This document shows positions 44,408-54,900 of a stretch of 64,000 nt of DNA, piece after piece. The notes beneath the pieces are model-generated. The model was not told where the DNA came from and did not search any database. It saw only the letters and a program-made list of their open reading frames with translations. The first letter of the stretch is position 1. Every line of letters starts with the position of its first letter. The DNA comes from Ornithinimicrobium cavernae (GTDB taxonomy: Bacteria; Actinomycetota; Actinomycetes; Actinomycetales; Dermatophilaceae), in the NCBI RefSeq assembly GCF_003121625.1, contig NZ_QDDJ01000005.1, positions 62,001-126,000 of the forward strand. Direction: 5' to 3'. Position numbers and translations under genes: made by a program.

Positions 44408-45925
44408 TCACTCGCCGGCGCGCTGGGTCGCCTGCTGGTCGCTGCCGCCACGACGGCGCTGGCGACGGCGCGGCTTGCGCTGGGGCGACTCACCGTCGGC
44501 AGGACGCGTGCCCGACTGGGCCTCGGCGCCTCGCTCCGACTGACCCCGGCCGCCGCCCGAGCGGCTCCTGCCACCGGAGCGGCCCGGCCCGCCGCCGGTG
44601 CGGTCCCCGCGGCCGCGGCCCCCGCCGCCGTGCCGCCCACCGGTCTCACCAAGGTCCTCGTAGCGCTCGGCGGCCAGCCCCTCGCGGGTCCGCGCCGACC
44701 TGGGCAGGGTGCCCCGGGTGCCCTCGGGGATCTTCAGCTCGCTGAACAGGTGGGGTGAGGAGGAGTAGGTCTCGGTCGGCTCGGGGATCCCGAGGTCGAG
44801 AGCCTTGTTGATCATGCCCCAGCGGTGCAGGTCGTCCCAGTCGACGAACGTGAGCGCCACGCCCGTGGCGCCCGCGCGACCGGTGCGGCCGATGCGGTGC
44901 AGGTAGGTCTTCTCGTCCTCGGGACACTGGTAGTTGATGACGTGCGTGACGTTCTCGACATCGATGCCGCGGGCGGCCACGTCGGTGGCGACCAGGACGT
45001 CGACCTTGCCGTTGCGGAAGGCGCGCAGGGCCTGCTCGCGCGCGCCCTGACCCAGGTCGCCGTGGATGGCGGCGGCCGCGAAGCCGCGCTCGGTCAGGTC
45101 GTCGGCGACCTTGGCCGCGGTGCGCTTGGTGCGCGAGAAGATGATCGTCAGCCCGCGGCCCTCGGCCTGCAGGATCCGCGCCAGCATCTCCACCTTGTCC
45201 ATGGCGTGCGCGCGGTAGACGAACTGCTCGACGGCGGCCACGGTGTGGCCCTCGCCGTCCTCACTCATCGCCCGGATGTGGGTCGGCTGGGTCATGTAGC
45301 GGCGAGCCAGCGACACGACGGCGCCCGGCATGGTGGCCGAGAAGAGCATGGTCTGGCGGCCGGCGGGGGTCATCGACAGCAGCTTCTCGACGTCCGGCAG
45401 GAAGCCGAGGTCCAGCATCTCGTCGGCCTCGTCGAGGACGACGGTGCGGGCGTGGCCGAGGTCCAGGTGACCCTGCTGGGCCAGGTCGATCAACCGACCG
45501 GGGGTGCCGACGACGATCTCGACACCGCGGCGCAGCGCCTCGATCTGCGGCTCGTAGGCGCGACCGCCGTAGACGGTCAGGACGCGGATGCCACCACGCT
45601 GGGCGGAGGCCTTGGTCAGGTCACTGGCGACCTGGACGGCCAGCTCCCGGGTCGGGGCGACCGCGAGAGCCTGGGGGGCGCCCGGCTTGGGCAGGGCGTC
45701 GAAGCCCTCGTCCTGGGGCGCGGTCACCCGCTGGATCATCGGGAGGCCGAAGCCGAGCGTCTTGCCGGTGCCGGTCTTGGCCTGGCCGATGATGTCGTGG
45801 CCGTCGAGGGCGACCGGCAGGGTCATCGCCTGGATGGGGAACGGGTGGGTGATGCCGCCGTCCGCGAGGGCGGCCACGATGTCGGCGTGGACGCCGAAAT
45901 CGGCGAAGGTGCGGGTTTCTTCCAT
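44408..45925 (-). CDS. DEAD-box RNA helicase (RhlE-like)
   Basis: A 505-residue ATP-dependent RNA helicase. Q motif with [26 protein letters not shown], motif I AKTGTGKT, Ia [15 protein letters not shown], the DEAD motif in [18 protein letters not shown] (III), [10 protein letters not shown] (IV), [10 protein letters not shown] (V) and [10 protein letters not shown] (VI) are all intact. The C-terminal 90 residues are rich in Gly, Arg and Ser and end in a basic RRRQRRR cluster, a typical RNA-binding tail. It is the first member of a neighbourhood shared with mycobacteria, where rhlE lies near the ferritin-like gene and DUF3107. Confidence 0.94.
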   Translation of the reverse strand: MEETRTFADFGVHADIVAALADGGITHPFPIQAMTLPVALDGHDIIGQAKTGTGKTLGFGLPMIQRVTAPQDEGFDALPKPGAPQALAVAPTRELAVQVASDLTKASAQRGGIRVLTVYGGRAYEPQIEALRRGVEIVVGTPGRLIDLAQQGHLDLGHARTVVLDEADEMLDLGFLPDVEKLLSMTPAGRQTMLFSATMPGAVVSLARRYMTQPTHIRAMSEDGEGHTVAAVEQFVYRAHAMDKVEMLARILQAEGRGLTIIFSRTKRTAAKVADDLTERGFAAAAIHGDLGQGAREQALRAFRNGKVDVLVATDVAARGIDVENVTHVINYQCPEDEKTYLHRIGRTGRAGATGVALTFVDWDDLHRWGMINKALDLGIPEPTETYSSSPHLFSELKIPEGTRGTLPRSARTREGLAAERYEDLGETGGRHGGGGRGRGDRTGGGPGRSGGRSRSGGGRGQSERGAEAQSGTRPADGESPQRKPRRRQRRRGGSDQQATQRAGE

Positions 45926-46122
45926 GGGAGACGTCTTCCGGTCAGCGGACCCTGAGCCGGGAGGACAGACTGATGTCGCCCGGTGTCCGGCGCGTGCGCG
46001 CCGCAGGAGGGCCCTGCGTGGTCGGGCCGATCGGAAGTCTTCTGGGGCGGCTGCTGTGGCAGCCAGGCGTCATGCCGACCGGGCACCGCTGGTGTGCTCA
46101 GTCTAAGCCCTCGACGGAGCGC

Positions 46123-46128
46123 TACGGT
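46123..46128 (+). promoter_or_regulatory. predicted leaderless -10 element of the ferritin-like gene
   Basis: TACGGT is followed by 6 bases (GCAGGC) and the ATG at 46135. Confidence 0.6.
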
Positions 46129-46134
46129 GCAGGC

Positions 46135-46830
46135 ATGGATCCTGTGCACCCAGACGGCCCGGCCACGGCCGCGACCGGACCATCGGCGGAGGCCCTCACC
46201 GACCTGCTGGGGGCGATCGGTTACGCCGAGCTCACCGCGGGGCTCCGGATGGCCACCGACGCGCTGGGTGCCCCCGGCCTGGGCGTCCGGATCTGGATGG
46301 GCCGCGCCGCCGGCGCGGAGCTCGAGCACTTCGAGCGCATCGCCGCACGGCTGCGGGAGCTGGGCCACGATCCGGAGGTGGTCATGGCCCCCTTCGCCGC
46401 GCCGGTGGACGCCTTCCACGAGCGCACCCGCCCGCGGGACTGGCTGGAGGCGCTGGTCAAGGCCTACGTCGGCGACGGCATCGCCCGCGACTTCTACCGG
46501 GAGGTCGCGCAGCACGTGGACGGACGCTCCCGGGAGCTGATCGAGTCGGTGCTGCAGGTCGACGCCCAGGACGAGTTCGTGGTGCGCGCCCTCACCGACG
46601 CCATCGAGCTGGACCCCGCGGTGGCGGGGCGCCTCGCCCTGTGGGCCCGGCGCCTCGTCGGGGAGGCGATCGCGCAGACGCAGTATGTCGCGCTGGAGCG
46701 GGACGCGTTGCTGGGCCTGCTGGTCGGTGGTCACGGGAACGGTGTGGACCTGGCCGACCTCGGACGGATGTTCACCAGGCTCATCGAGCTGCACGGCGAG
46801 CGGATGGCCAGGCTGGGCCTCACGCCGTGA
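46135..46830 (+). CDS. ferritin-like fold protein (tRNA-hydroxylase/MiaE-like superfamily)
   Basis: A 231-residue all-helical protein. Conserved acidic and His positions occur in IGYAELTAGLRM, RAAGAELEHFERIAARL and VDAQDEFVVRALTDAI, spaced as in ferritin-like four-helix bundles. The sequence matches a conserved actinobacterial family next to rhlE, loosely related to MiaE-like tRNA hydroxylases. Metal binding and activity are not shown. The start fits the leaderless pattern. It is divergent from the helicase gene. Confidence 0.8.
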   Translation: MDPVHPDGPATAATGPSAEALTDLLGAIGYAELTAGLRMATDALGAPGLGVRIWMGRAAGAELEHFERIAARLRELGHDPEVVMAPFAAPVDAFHERTRPRDWLEALVKAYVGDGIARDFYREVAQHVDGRSRELIESVLQVDAQDEFVVRALTDAIELDPAVAGRLALWARRLVGEAIAQTQYVALERDALLGLLVGGHGNGVDLADLGRMFTRLIELHGERMARLGLTP

Positions 46831-46872
46831 CCCGGCCCCACGGCATACGGCCCGTAGCGACCTGGCCACACG

Positions 46873-46909
46873 AAGAGGCGTGGCCCCCCGGACGGGGACC
46901 ACGCCTCTT
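46873..46909. terminator. bidirectional terminator
   Basis: AAGAGGCGTGG and CCACGCCTCTT form a perfect 11-bp stem around a 15-base GC-rich loop, between the convergent ferritin-like and GlsB genes. The terminal A/T bases supply short U tracts in both directions. Confidence 0.8.
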
Positions 46910-46924
46910 GTGGTGCGTGAGAGG

Positions 46925-47206
46925 TCAGCCGAGACGCTTGTTGGTGTCCCTGCCGGTGACCGCGCCGTAGATCAGCACGAGCACGATGGCGACCACGACG
47001 CCGAGGGCGAACGCGATCCAGTCGACACCGCCGGTGTTCTCGTTGCCGCTCATCAGCGTGTAGAGCCAGGACCCCAGGAGAGCCCCCACTGCACCGAGCA
47101 GGATCGTCATCGGGACGGAGATGTTCTGCTTGCCGGGAAGGATCAGACGCGCTAGCGGGCCGATGATGCAGCCGGCGATCAGCGCCGTGATGATGGTCCA
47201 AATCAT
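46925..47206 (-). CDS. GlsB/YeaQ/YmgE family small membrane protein
   Basis: A 93-residue integral membrane protein with three predicted helices and the family motif ALIAGCIIGPLARLILPGKQN, followed by LLGAVGALLGSWL and a final helix VDWIAFALGVVVAIVLVLIYG. The family (transglycosylase-associated by name) is stress-linked, and its biochemical role is unknown. ATG at 47206 follows AAAGGTG; GTG at 47230 would add eight residues and disrupt the ribosome site. Confidence 0.9.
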   Translation of the reverse strand: MIWTIITALIAGCIIGPLARLILPGKQNISVPMTILLGAVGALLGSWLYTLMSGNENTGGVDWIAFALGVVVAIVLVLIYGAVTGRDTNKRLG

Positions 47207-47357
47207 GTCGATCGCACCTTTCTGTGCCACCGGGCTGATGGCGGTCGTTGACCTGGTTGCCCGAGCCTGACCGGGAGGGTCAGGGCCATCCGCAGTTTAT
47301 CGGGATGCCGTCTCACAGTGTGGGATCAGACGATGGGGCGGTCTGTCCTGCGTGCGT

Positions 47358-47582
47358 TCAGTAGCTGCCGAACCCGACCCGGCCGGCCTCCTCGACACCG
47401 ATCTCGACGTAGCCGACGGCCTCCACGGGGACCACGACGCGGCGACCCTTCTCGTCGGCCAGCTCCAGGACCTTCTCGCCGGCGAGCGCGGCCGAGACGA
47501 TCTTCTGGACCTCGTCGGGCTTCTGCGAGGACTCGATGACGACCTCACGGCTGACGTGCTTGACACCGATACGAACTTCCAT
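47358..47582 (-). CDS. DUF3107 family protein (TB9.4-like)
   Basis: A 74-residue conserved actinobacterial protein, MEVRIGVKHVSREVVIESSQ through EKGRRVVVPVEAVGYVEIGV. The mycobacterial member is known as the antigen TB9.4; biochemical function is unknown. Its place between rhlE and the TetR gene is as in mycobacteria. The ribosome site GGGAGC lies directly before the ATG. It is 44 bases downstream of the TetR stop on the same strand and is probably cotranscribed. Confidence 0.92.
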   Translation of the reverse strand: MEVRIGVKHVSREVVIESSQKPDEVQKIVSAALAGEKVLELADEKGRRVVVPVEAVGYVEIGVEEAGRVGFGSY

Positions 47583-47626
47583 GCTCCCTCAAATCTCTGG
47601 TCGGTCTGTGGTCTTCGGCGTCAACG

Positions 47627-48259
47627 TTAGTCGGAGCCGGTTTCTGCCCGGTTGAGCGGGAACCGTCCCAGACCGCGCCAGGCAACCGTCGAGATGAGCT
47701 CGATCGCCTCCTCCAGCGGTGTCTGTCGCCCCTCGGCGACCCAGCGCTGGGCGCACGCCTGGGCCATACCGACCAGGCTGACCCCCAGCAGCTGGGCACT
47801 GCCGAAGGGCATGCCGGTGTCCTGGACGATCAGCTTGGCGACGGCGTCGGCGCACTGGCGGAACGGCCGGTCGAGCAGGTCGCGGACGGCGGGCTCGCTG
47901 ACCAGGTCGGTCTCGAAAAGCAGCCGGTGCGCGTCGTGCGGGGCGTCCGCGAACTCGAAGTAGGCACGGACCGTCGCGGCCACCCGCTCGGCGTTGTCCT
48001 CGCTGGAGGTCAGGGCGGCCTCCAGCTGGTCGATGAGCAGGTCGCTCTGGGTCTCGAGCAGACCGAGGTACAGCTCCAGCTTGCCGTCGAAGTGCTGGTA
48101 GAGAACCGGTTTGCTGACCCCTGCGCGCTCGGCGATCTCGTCCATCGAGGTCGCGTGGTAGCCGGACTCGACGAAGGCCTCCTGAGCTGTGGCGAGCAGC
48201 TGCTCTCGGCGGGCCGCTCGGGGGAGACGAGCGGGTGGGGTGACGTCGTTGCTCGGCAG
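47627..48259 (-). CDS. TetR family transcriptional regulator, probable CTG start
   Basis: A regulator of about 210 residues. The helix-turn-helix covers REQLLATAQEAFVESGYHATSMDEIAERAGVSKPVLYQHFDGK. The ligand domain ends FPLNRAETGSD. No ATG, GTG or TTG lies in frame near the domain start. The codon CTG at 48259 sits 5 bases after a perfect GAGGAGG site, so a rare CTG initiation is proposed. The only other nearby choice is GTG at 48319, which overlaps the start codon of the divergent alkyltransferase-like gene and lies upstream of a likely promoter. Targets unknown. Confidence 0.85.
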   Translation of the reverse strand: MPSNDVTPPARLPRAARREQLLATAQEAFVESGYHATSMDEIAERAGVSKPVLYQHFDGKLELYLGLLETQSDLLIDQLEAALTSSEDNAERVAATVRAYFEFADAPHDAHRLLFETDLVSEPAVRDLLDRPFRQCADAVAKLIVQDTGMPFGSAQLLGVSLVGMAQACAQRWVAEGRQTPLEEAIELISTVAWRGLGRFPLNRAETGSD

Positions 48260-48301
48260 GTGGTCCTCCTCGGGTCGTGCTCCCGCGGGAGCTCTCGGTC
48301 C

Positions 48302-48307
48302 TATCCT
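48302..48307 (+). promoter_or_regulatory. predicted leaderless -10 element of the alkyltransferase-like gene
   Basis: TATCCT lies 6 bases before ATG 48314. On the opposite strand the same few bases read AGGATAGGAC, so the divergent TetR promoter may overlap. Confidence 0.6.
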
Positions 48308-48313
48308 GGGTCG

Positions 48314-48640
48314 ATGCACCCAGACCTGGCGGACCCTGCGCCACTTCCCGTCTTCGCGGGCCGGGTGATCGAACTTGTTGACAGTATCCCGTCCGGCCGC
48401 GTCCTGAGTTACGGGGACGTGGCGGAGCTGCTGGAGTACGGCGGAGCCCGCCAGGTCGGTCAGGTCATGTCCCGGTACGGCGGTGGGACGTGCTGGTGGC
48501 GCATCGTGCGGGCGGACGGGCGGCTGCCGCCGGGCAAGGAGGACGAGGCGCGGGCCCGGCTGCTGGCCGAGGGCACCCCGCTGACCAGCCGCGGCGTGGA
48601 GATGCGCCGCGCCCGGTGGGACGGTGTCAGTGGCTCCTGA
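48314..48640 (+). CDS. alkyltransferase-like (ATL) DNA-binding protein
   Basis: A 108-residue protein with the DNA-binding fold of O6-alkylguanine transferases: FAGRVIELVDSIPSGRVLSYGDVAELL and ARQVGQVMSR (Arg finger region). Where the repair enzyme has the reactive PCHR motif, this reads CWWR (60-63), with Trp in place of the reactive Cys. That fits ATL proteins, which flag alkylated guanines for excision repair. It lies 5' to adnA, whose start overlaps its end by 17 bases, as in mycobacteria. Confidence 0.88.
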   Translation: MHPDLADPAPLPVFAGRVIELVDSIPSGRVLSYGDVAELLEYGGARQVGQVMSRYGGGTCWWRIVRADGRLPPGKEDEARARLLAEGTPLTSRGVEMRRARWDGVSGS

Positions 48641-51600
48641 TCTGATGGGGCCGGTGATGACCACGGAGGAGCTGCTCGACGACTCGCAGCTGGCGGCTGT
48701 CCGTGAGCGGGTCCCGGTGCTGCAGGTGATCGGCGCCCCGGGCACGGGGAAGACCACCGTCGCCGTCGCGACCGTGGTGGACCGCGTGACCAGGGACGAC
48801 CTCTCGGCCGACACGGCGCTGGTGCTGGCGCCCACGCGGGTCGCCGCGGGTCGGCTGCGTGACGCGATCACCGCCGCCGTCGGCGGCACGACGACCCAGC
48901 CGATGGCGCGCACTCCCTCCGCCTTCGCCTTCAGCCTGCTGACCGATGCTGCCGCGTCCGAGGACGAGCCGCCGCCGCGGCTGCTGTCCGGTGCCGAGCA
49001 GGACGTCGTGCTGGCCGACCTGCTCGCCGGCCACCGCGAGTCCGGACGGGGACCGGCGTGGCCGGCCGGCCTCCGCGACGCCCTGTCCACCAGGGGTTTT
49101 CGTGACCAGCTGCGCGACCTGCTCATGCGCACCGTCGAGAACGGCCTGGGGCCCGAGGAGCTGAGGGACCTGGCCAGCCGTCACGGTCGATCGGAGTGGG
49201 CGGCGGCAGCTGAGGTCCTGCGGGAGTACGACGAGGTGACGGCGCTCCAGCGCCCCAGCACCTACGACCCCGCGTGGATCTGCACGGCGGCCGCCGACCG
49301 GCTGGCCGCGGACCCTGAGCTGCTCGACCAGGTGCGACGACGGGTGCGCCTGATCGTGGTCGACGACGCGCAGGAGCTCACGGCCTCCGCTGCCCGGCTG
49401 GTCGAGCAGGTCTACCACCCGGGCCTGTCGGTGGTCCTGATCGGCGACGGCGACGTGACCGGTCAGGGGTTCCGCGGTGCGGACCCGGCCCGGTTCAGCC
49501 GTCTGGCGGACCGGCTCGCCGCCCGCTCCGGCGGGGTGCCCCGCCGTGCCGTGCTCACCGTGAGCCACCGCCGCTCCGCCGGCCTGCTGGAGGCCACCGG
49601 CCGGGTGGTCGACCGCATCGGCGCCACGACGGGCACCGACCACCGCCGGCCAGCGGCCACCGCGGAGGGCGGCGGCGACAGCGCGGCGGGCGGCGACAGC
49701 GCGGAGCCGTTGCAGGTGGTCACGGTCCGCAGCGCGGCCCAGGAGGCCGCCCTGGTCGCCGGCTGGTTCCGGAATGCCCACCTGGGTGACCGGAGAACAC
49801 CCTGGTCACGGATGGCCGTCCTGGCGCGCAGCCGCTCGCGGCTGGACCAGGTGCGGCGTGCCCTCGTGGGTGCTGGCGTGCCGGTGCACGAGCCGCCCAG
49901 CACCGGACCGCTCCAGGAGCACCCCGTCGTGCGGGCCCTCCTCCTGGCCTACGAGGTGTGTCTCCGGCCGCCGGGGCAGGGCTGCTCCGCGGCCGAGGCG
50001 GTCGAGCTGGTCACCTCCCCCCTGGGCGGTGCCGACCCGGTCGCCCTCATGCGGCTGCGCCGGGTGCTGGCGGCAGCAGAGCGCGAGGACGGCGGAGCCC
50101 GACCGTCCGAGGAGGTGCTGGCCGCCCTGCTCGACCAGCCGGCCGGGCTGCGGCTCCTCGGGTTCGACGCGGGCCCGGCCGCGCGCCTCGCCGAGGTCCT
50201 GGCCGCCGGTCGCGCCGCCGCGACCCGGGGGCCGGACGGCGGCTGGGCACCGGGTGTCACCGCCGAGACAGTGCTCTGGGCCCTCTGGGCCACGGCCGGC
50301 GTGGCCGACTCCTGGCGTGCCGCGGCCCTCGCCGGCGGGGCGGCAGGAGCACGCGCCGACCGTGACCTGGATGCCGTGATGACGCTGTTCGGTGCCGCCG
50401 AGTCGTATGTCGACCGGTTGCCCGGGCGTGGACCCGACGGTTTCCTTGCCCACGTCCGGGCGCTGGAGGTGAGCCCCGACTCGCTGGTGGCCAGGGCCCG
50501 TCCGAGGGAGGCCGTCGAGGTGCTCACCCCGCAGTCGGCGGCGGGCAGGGAGTGGGACCTGGTCGCCGTGGTGGGCGTCCAGGAGGGCGTGTGGCCCGAC
50601 CTGCGGCTGCGGGACTCACTCCTGGGCGCCGAGACGCTGGTGTCCGTGCTCCACGGGCGGCCGGTCGAGGGCACGGCCGGCCTGCGGGCCGCCCAGGCCC
50701 AGGTCCGGGCGGACGAGGTCCGGCAGTTCTACGCCGCCCTGACCCGCAGCGCCGGCTCGCTCCTGGTGACGGCCGTCGCCAGCGTCGACGACCAGCCCTC
50801 GAGCTTCCTGGACCTGGTGGACCCCACCGACGGCGAGCGGGTTCCGGTCGACGTCGCACCGCCCCTGACGCTGCGGAGCCTGGTGGCCAGGTTGCGTGCA
50901 GACGTGGTCCGGGCACAGCGCGACGGGGACCACGCTGCACGGGACCGGGCGGCCAGTCACCTGCTCACCCTGGAGGAGGCCGGCGTCGGGGGCGCGGCCC
51001 CGGCCGCCTGGTGGCGTGGCCGGAGCCTGTCCGACGACCGGCCGCTCCAGGAGGACGGCCCCGTGCCCGTGTCGCCCTCGCGCGTGCAGGCGTTCAGTGA
51101 GTGCCAGTTGCGGTGGCTGCTCGGCAGCCACGGCGGCGACGCCGGCGGGGCCACCGCCAGCGCCGTCGGCACCCTGGTGCACGACGTGGTCTCCGCGGCG
51201 CCAGGGGCTGCTGCCGAGGAGCTGACGGAGGCGTTGCGGGGCCGGTGGCACGAGCTGGCGCTGGGGGAGGGCTGGGTCCAGACCCGGCAGTGGGAGCGAG
51301 CCGTGCGCATGCTGCACCGCTACACCAGCTATGTGGCCGAGGCGACCGCACAGGGGCGTGAGCTCCTCGGGGTCGAGCTCGACCTCACGGCGCAGCACGA
51401 GCGCGCCCTCATCACCGGGCGGGTCGACCGCCTGGAGCGCGACGCAGCGGGTGAGCTGCTGGTGATCGACCTCAAGACCGGCTCGTCCCGCCCCGCCCGC
51501 AAGGACATCCCGCACCACCCGCAGCTGGGGGTCTACCAGGTCGCCGTCGTGGAGGGCGGGGGCGAGCGACTGCTCGCTCAGCTCGATGACGGGCAGCCTG

Positions 51601-51980
51601 CAGGGCAGCCGCCCGACGACCGGCGGCACTCCGGCGGTGCTCCGACCGAGGGCACCACGGGGGCCCGGGCAGGGGAGGTCCGAGAGCCGCTCGAGGCACC
51701 GTCCACGCCGGGACACACTGACCGGCCCGGCGTGGGGACCGCAGGTGCCGCGCTGGTGCACCTCGGCGCCCCGGGCGGGACGACGACCCTCAACCACGGG
51801 CTGCAGCGACAGGCGCCGCTGGGCGAGGACCCCGAGCCGGAGTGGGCCCACGACCTGGTCGCGCGCACGGCCAGCGGCATGGCCGGTGCCCAGTTCCCTG
51901 CCTCACCCGGTGCGTGGTGCCGCGTGTGTCCAGTGAAGTTCAGCTGCCCCATCCAGCCGGAGGGGCGGATGCTCGCGTGA
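48624..51980 (+). CDS. adnA: AdnA-like helicase-nuclease subunit with iron-sulphur nuclease domain
   Basis: An 1118-residue partner of a double-strand-break resection motor-nuclease. Walker A is GAPGTGKTT (37-45). Motif II reads VVDDAQELTA (near 245) instead of the usual DExQ, and motif III VTGQGFRGADPARF is also modified, so this motor may be weak or inactive. The C-terminal RecB-type nuclease has TGRVDRLERD followed by LLVIDLKTGS (about 930-955). FSECQLRWLLG (Cys near 826) plus the final CRVCPVKFSC (C-x2-C-x5-C) give four cysteines for a 4Fe-4S cluster. The first start is GTG 48624; ATG 48657 is possible. It overlaps adnB as GTGA. Confidence 0.9.
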   Translation: MSVAPDLMGPVMTTEELLDDSQLAAVRERVPVLQVIGAPGTGKTTVAVATVVDRVTRDDLSADTALVLAPTRVAAGRLRDAITAAVGGTTTQPMARTPSAFAFSLLTDAAASEDEPPPRLLSGAEQDVVLADLLAGHRESGRGPAWPAGLRDALSTRGFRDQLRDLLMRTVENGLGPEELRDLASRHGRSEWAAAAEVLREYDEVTALQRPSTYDPAWICTAAADRLAADPELLDQVRRRVRLIVVDDAQELTASAARLVEQVYHPGLSVVLIGDGDVTGQGFRGADPARFSRLADRLAARSGGVPRRAVLTVSHRRSAGLLEATGRVVDRIGATTGTDHRRPAATAEGGGDSAAGGDSAEPLQVVTVRSAAQEAALVAGWFRNAHLGDRRTPWSRMAVLARSRSRLDQVRRALVGAGVPVHEPPSTGPLQEHPVVRALLLAYEVCLRPPGQGCSAAEAVELVTSPLGGADPVALMRLRRVLAAAEREDGGARPSEEVLAALLDQPAGLRLLGFDAGPAARLAEVLAAGRAAATRGPDGGWAPGVTAETVLWALWATAGVADSWRAAALAGGAAGARADRDLDAVMTLFGAAESYVDRLPGRGPDGFLAHVRALEVSPDSLVARARPREAVEVLTPQSAAGREWDLVAVVGVQEGVWPDLRLRDSLLGAETLVSVLHGRPVEGTAGLRAAQAQVRADEVRQFYAALTRSAGSLLVTAVASVDDQPSSFLDLVDPTDGERVPVDVAPPLTLRSLVARLRADVVRAQRDGDHAARDRAASHLLTLEEAGVGGAAPAAWWRGRSLSDDRPLQEDGPVPVSPSRVQAFSECQLRWLLGSHGGDAGGATASAVGTLVHDVVSAAPGAAAEELTEALRGRWHELALGEGWVQTRQWERAVRMLHRYTSYVAEATAQGRELLGVELDLTAQHERALITGRVDRLERDAAGELLVIDLKTGSSRPARKDIPHHPQLGVYQVAVVEGGGERLLAQLDDGQPAGQPPDDRRHSGGAPTEGTTGARAGEVREPLEAPSTPGHTDRPGVGTAGAALVHLGAPGGTTTLNHGLQRQAPLGEDPEPEWAHDLVARTASGMAGAQFPASPGAWCRVCPVKFSCPIQPEGRMLA

Positions 51981-54900
51981 ACCCACACCTGTCCACCACA
52001 CCCCTGGAACAGCGCGGAGAGATCGGTTCCCCCGTGGGCAACGGCCCGGGACGACCGTCGCTCGGCGCGCTCGAGATCGCGGCCGCCCTCGGTCAGCTGC
52101 CACCCACGGCGGAGCAGGTCGCGGTGATCGAGGCACCGTTGGAGCCGACCCTCGTGGTCGCGGGCGCCGGGTCGGGCAAGACCGAGACCATGGCGGCCCG
52201 GGTGGTCTGGCTCGTCGTCAACGGCATCGTCCGCCCCGAGGAGGTCCTGGGCCTCACCTTCACCCGCAAGGCGGCCATCGAGCTCGGCGAGCGGATCGGC
52301 CGTCGACTGCGCACCGCCACCGAACGGGGTCTGTGGTCGCCTGAGGAGGACGAGGTGCCTCTCCCGGAGGTCTCGACCTACCACGCGTATGCCGGACGCC
52401 TGGTCTCCGAGCACGGGCTGCGGTGGGGCATCGAGCCCGACTCCCGACTGCTCTCCGAGGCGTCGGCCTGGCAGCTCGCGCACGAGGTGGTGCACACCAC
52501 CGACGCCGACCTGTCGGGATTCGAGAAGGCTCCCTCGACCCTCGTGGATGCTGTGCTGTCCCTGTCGGGGGAGCTGGCCGAGCACCTGGTGGAGACCGCG
52601 CCGGCCCGGGAGCTGGTCGAGCGTTACGCCGCGAGGCTGGTCGGCCTTCCCGGTCGGGACCACAAGAAGCCGCTCAAGATCGCCGCGGACACGGCCGCCG
52701 ACCTGCGCGACCAGGCGCGGGTCTATCCGCTGGTGGACCGCTACCGCGAGCTGAAGCGCGCCCGTGGCCTCCTCGACTTCGCCGACCAGATGGCCATCGC
52801 GGCCCGCCTGGCCGCAGCGCTGCCGTCGGTCGGCGCCCAGGAACGCCAGCTGCACCGCGCGGTGCTGCTGGACGAGTTCCAGGACACCAGCGAGGCCCAG
52901 ATGGTGCTGCTGTCCAGTCTGTTCTCCGGTCACCAGCTCCCCCTGACGGCGGTCGGCGACCCCAGCCAGTCCATCTACGGCTGGCGCGGGGCCAGCGCCA
53001 CCACGCTGAGCAGCTTCCCCGAGGAGTTCCCGGCCGGTGGACGGCCCGCCACCGTGCTGCCGCTGTCGACCTCCTGGCGCAACTCCGAGCGCATCCTGAG
53101 CGTCGCCAACGACGTGTCAGCGGCGCTGCGGCGCGCGAGCAGGGTGCACGTCGCCGAGCTGCGGCCCCGGCCGGGAGCCGAGGCGGGCAACGTGCGGGCC
53201 GCGCGCCTGCTGACACACCGTCAGGAGGCGGACTACGTCGCCGAGTGGGTCCGTGGCCACTGGCTGGACGCCGACGGAGCCCCGACGGGCCGCACAGCCG
53301 CCGTCCTGTGCCGCAACCGTGCCCAGTTCGACCAGGTCGTGCAGGCACTGCGGGAGCAGGGTCTCCCGGTGGAGATCGTCGGGCTGGGTGGGTTGCTCAG
53401 TGCTCCCGAGGTCGCCGACCTCGTCGCGCTCCTGACCGTGGCGCAGGACCCGACCAGGGGCGATGCGCTGATGCGCCTCCTGACCGGACCCCTGTGCCGG
53501 CTGGGTGCGGCGGACCTCGACGGGCTCTGGGCGTGGGTCGGCGCGCTGGCCGAGCGCGACGGGCTGCCACGCAGCGAGGTGGTGCTCTCCGACGCCCTCG
53601 ACCGGCTCCCACCGCCCACCTGGACCGCCTCACGGGGCCGCAGGGTCAGCGAGGTCGCCCGAGACCGGGTGCGCGCACTGGGGCAGGCCGTCGACCGGGT
53701 CCGGTCCCTGGCTGGTCTGCCGCTGCCCGAGCTGCTCGTCGAGGCCGAGCGGGCGATCGGCCTGGACCTGGAGGTCGCCTCCGATCCCGACCTGCCGCCC
53801 GCCTGGGGACGGGCCCAGCTCGATGCCCTCGCGGAGGTTGCCGCGACGTTCTCGGTCACGGCTGAGCGACCGACCCTCGGTGGCTTCGTGGACTGGCTCG
53901 AGGCCGCCCGGGAGCGGGAGCGGGGCCTGGAGATGGCCGAGGTCGCGGTGTCGGAGTCGGCGGTCCAGGTCCTCACCGTCCACGCGGCCAAGGGCCTGGA
54001 GTGGGACGTCGTGGCGGTGCCGGGACTGGCCGAGGGCATCTTTCCGTCCTACTCGACCCAGACCAGGGTCACCGAGACGGGATGGAAGGCACGGACGCCC
54101 ACCGACAGGGGGTGGCTCACCGGCATCGGCAAGCTGCCCTACCCGCTACGCGGTGACGCCGCGGGGCTCCCCGCTGCCCCGTTGGACGCGGTGCAGGACA
54201 CCCAGGAGCTCAAGGAGGGTCTCGAGGCGTTCGCGATCGCCGGCGGACGTCACCAGCTGCAGGAGGAGCGACGTCTGGCCTACGTCGCCTTCACCCGCGC
54301 GCGGCACGACCTGCTGGTGACCGCCCCCGTCTGGTCCACAGGCCAGTCGCCGCGGGAGACCTCGCGCTTCCTCCTGGAGCTCGTCGCAGCGGGCGACGGT
54401 GTCGAGACCGACCGCTGGGAGGCGATGCCGGACCCGGACGACCCTCAGCAGGCAGTCAACCCGTTGCTGGCGGAGGAGGAGCTGGCTCCCTGGCCCACGG
54501 TCCCGGATGCCCGTCGACGGCTCGTCGCCGATGTCGTCCAGGCGGTCCTGGACGCCCGCCGCACCGGCACGCTGACCTCCCCGGGACCGGAAGACGAGGT
54601 GGGCGCGGACGTCGCCCGCTTGCTGCGCGAGCGCGAGGAGCTGCGCGCCTCGCGCCAGACCGCCGGCCAGGCGCAGCTGCCAGCGCACCTGTCCACCTCC
54701 GGCCTGGTCCAGCTGACGGCCGACCGCGACGCCTATCTGCGCGATCTGCGGCGGCCTGTCCCCGGGCCGCCCGCTCACGCAGCCCGTGCCGGCACCTCCT
54801 TCCACGCGTGGGTGGAGCGGCACTACGGCATGCCCTCCCTGGTCGAGGTGGAGGAGCTGCTCGCAGACACCGAGGACACCGGTCACGAGCTGGTGGACCT

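Noticed and set aside
48260-49132. Upstream extension of the TetR frame
   Set aside because: It would run antisense through the alkyltransferase-like gene and adnA and carries no domain.
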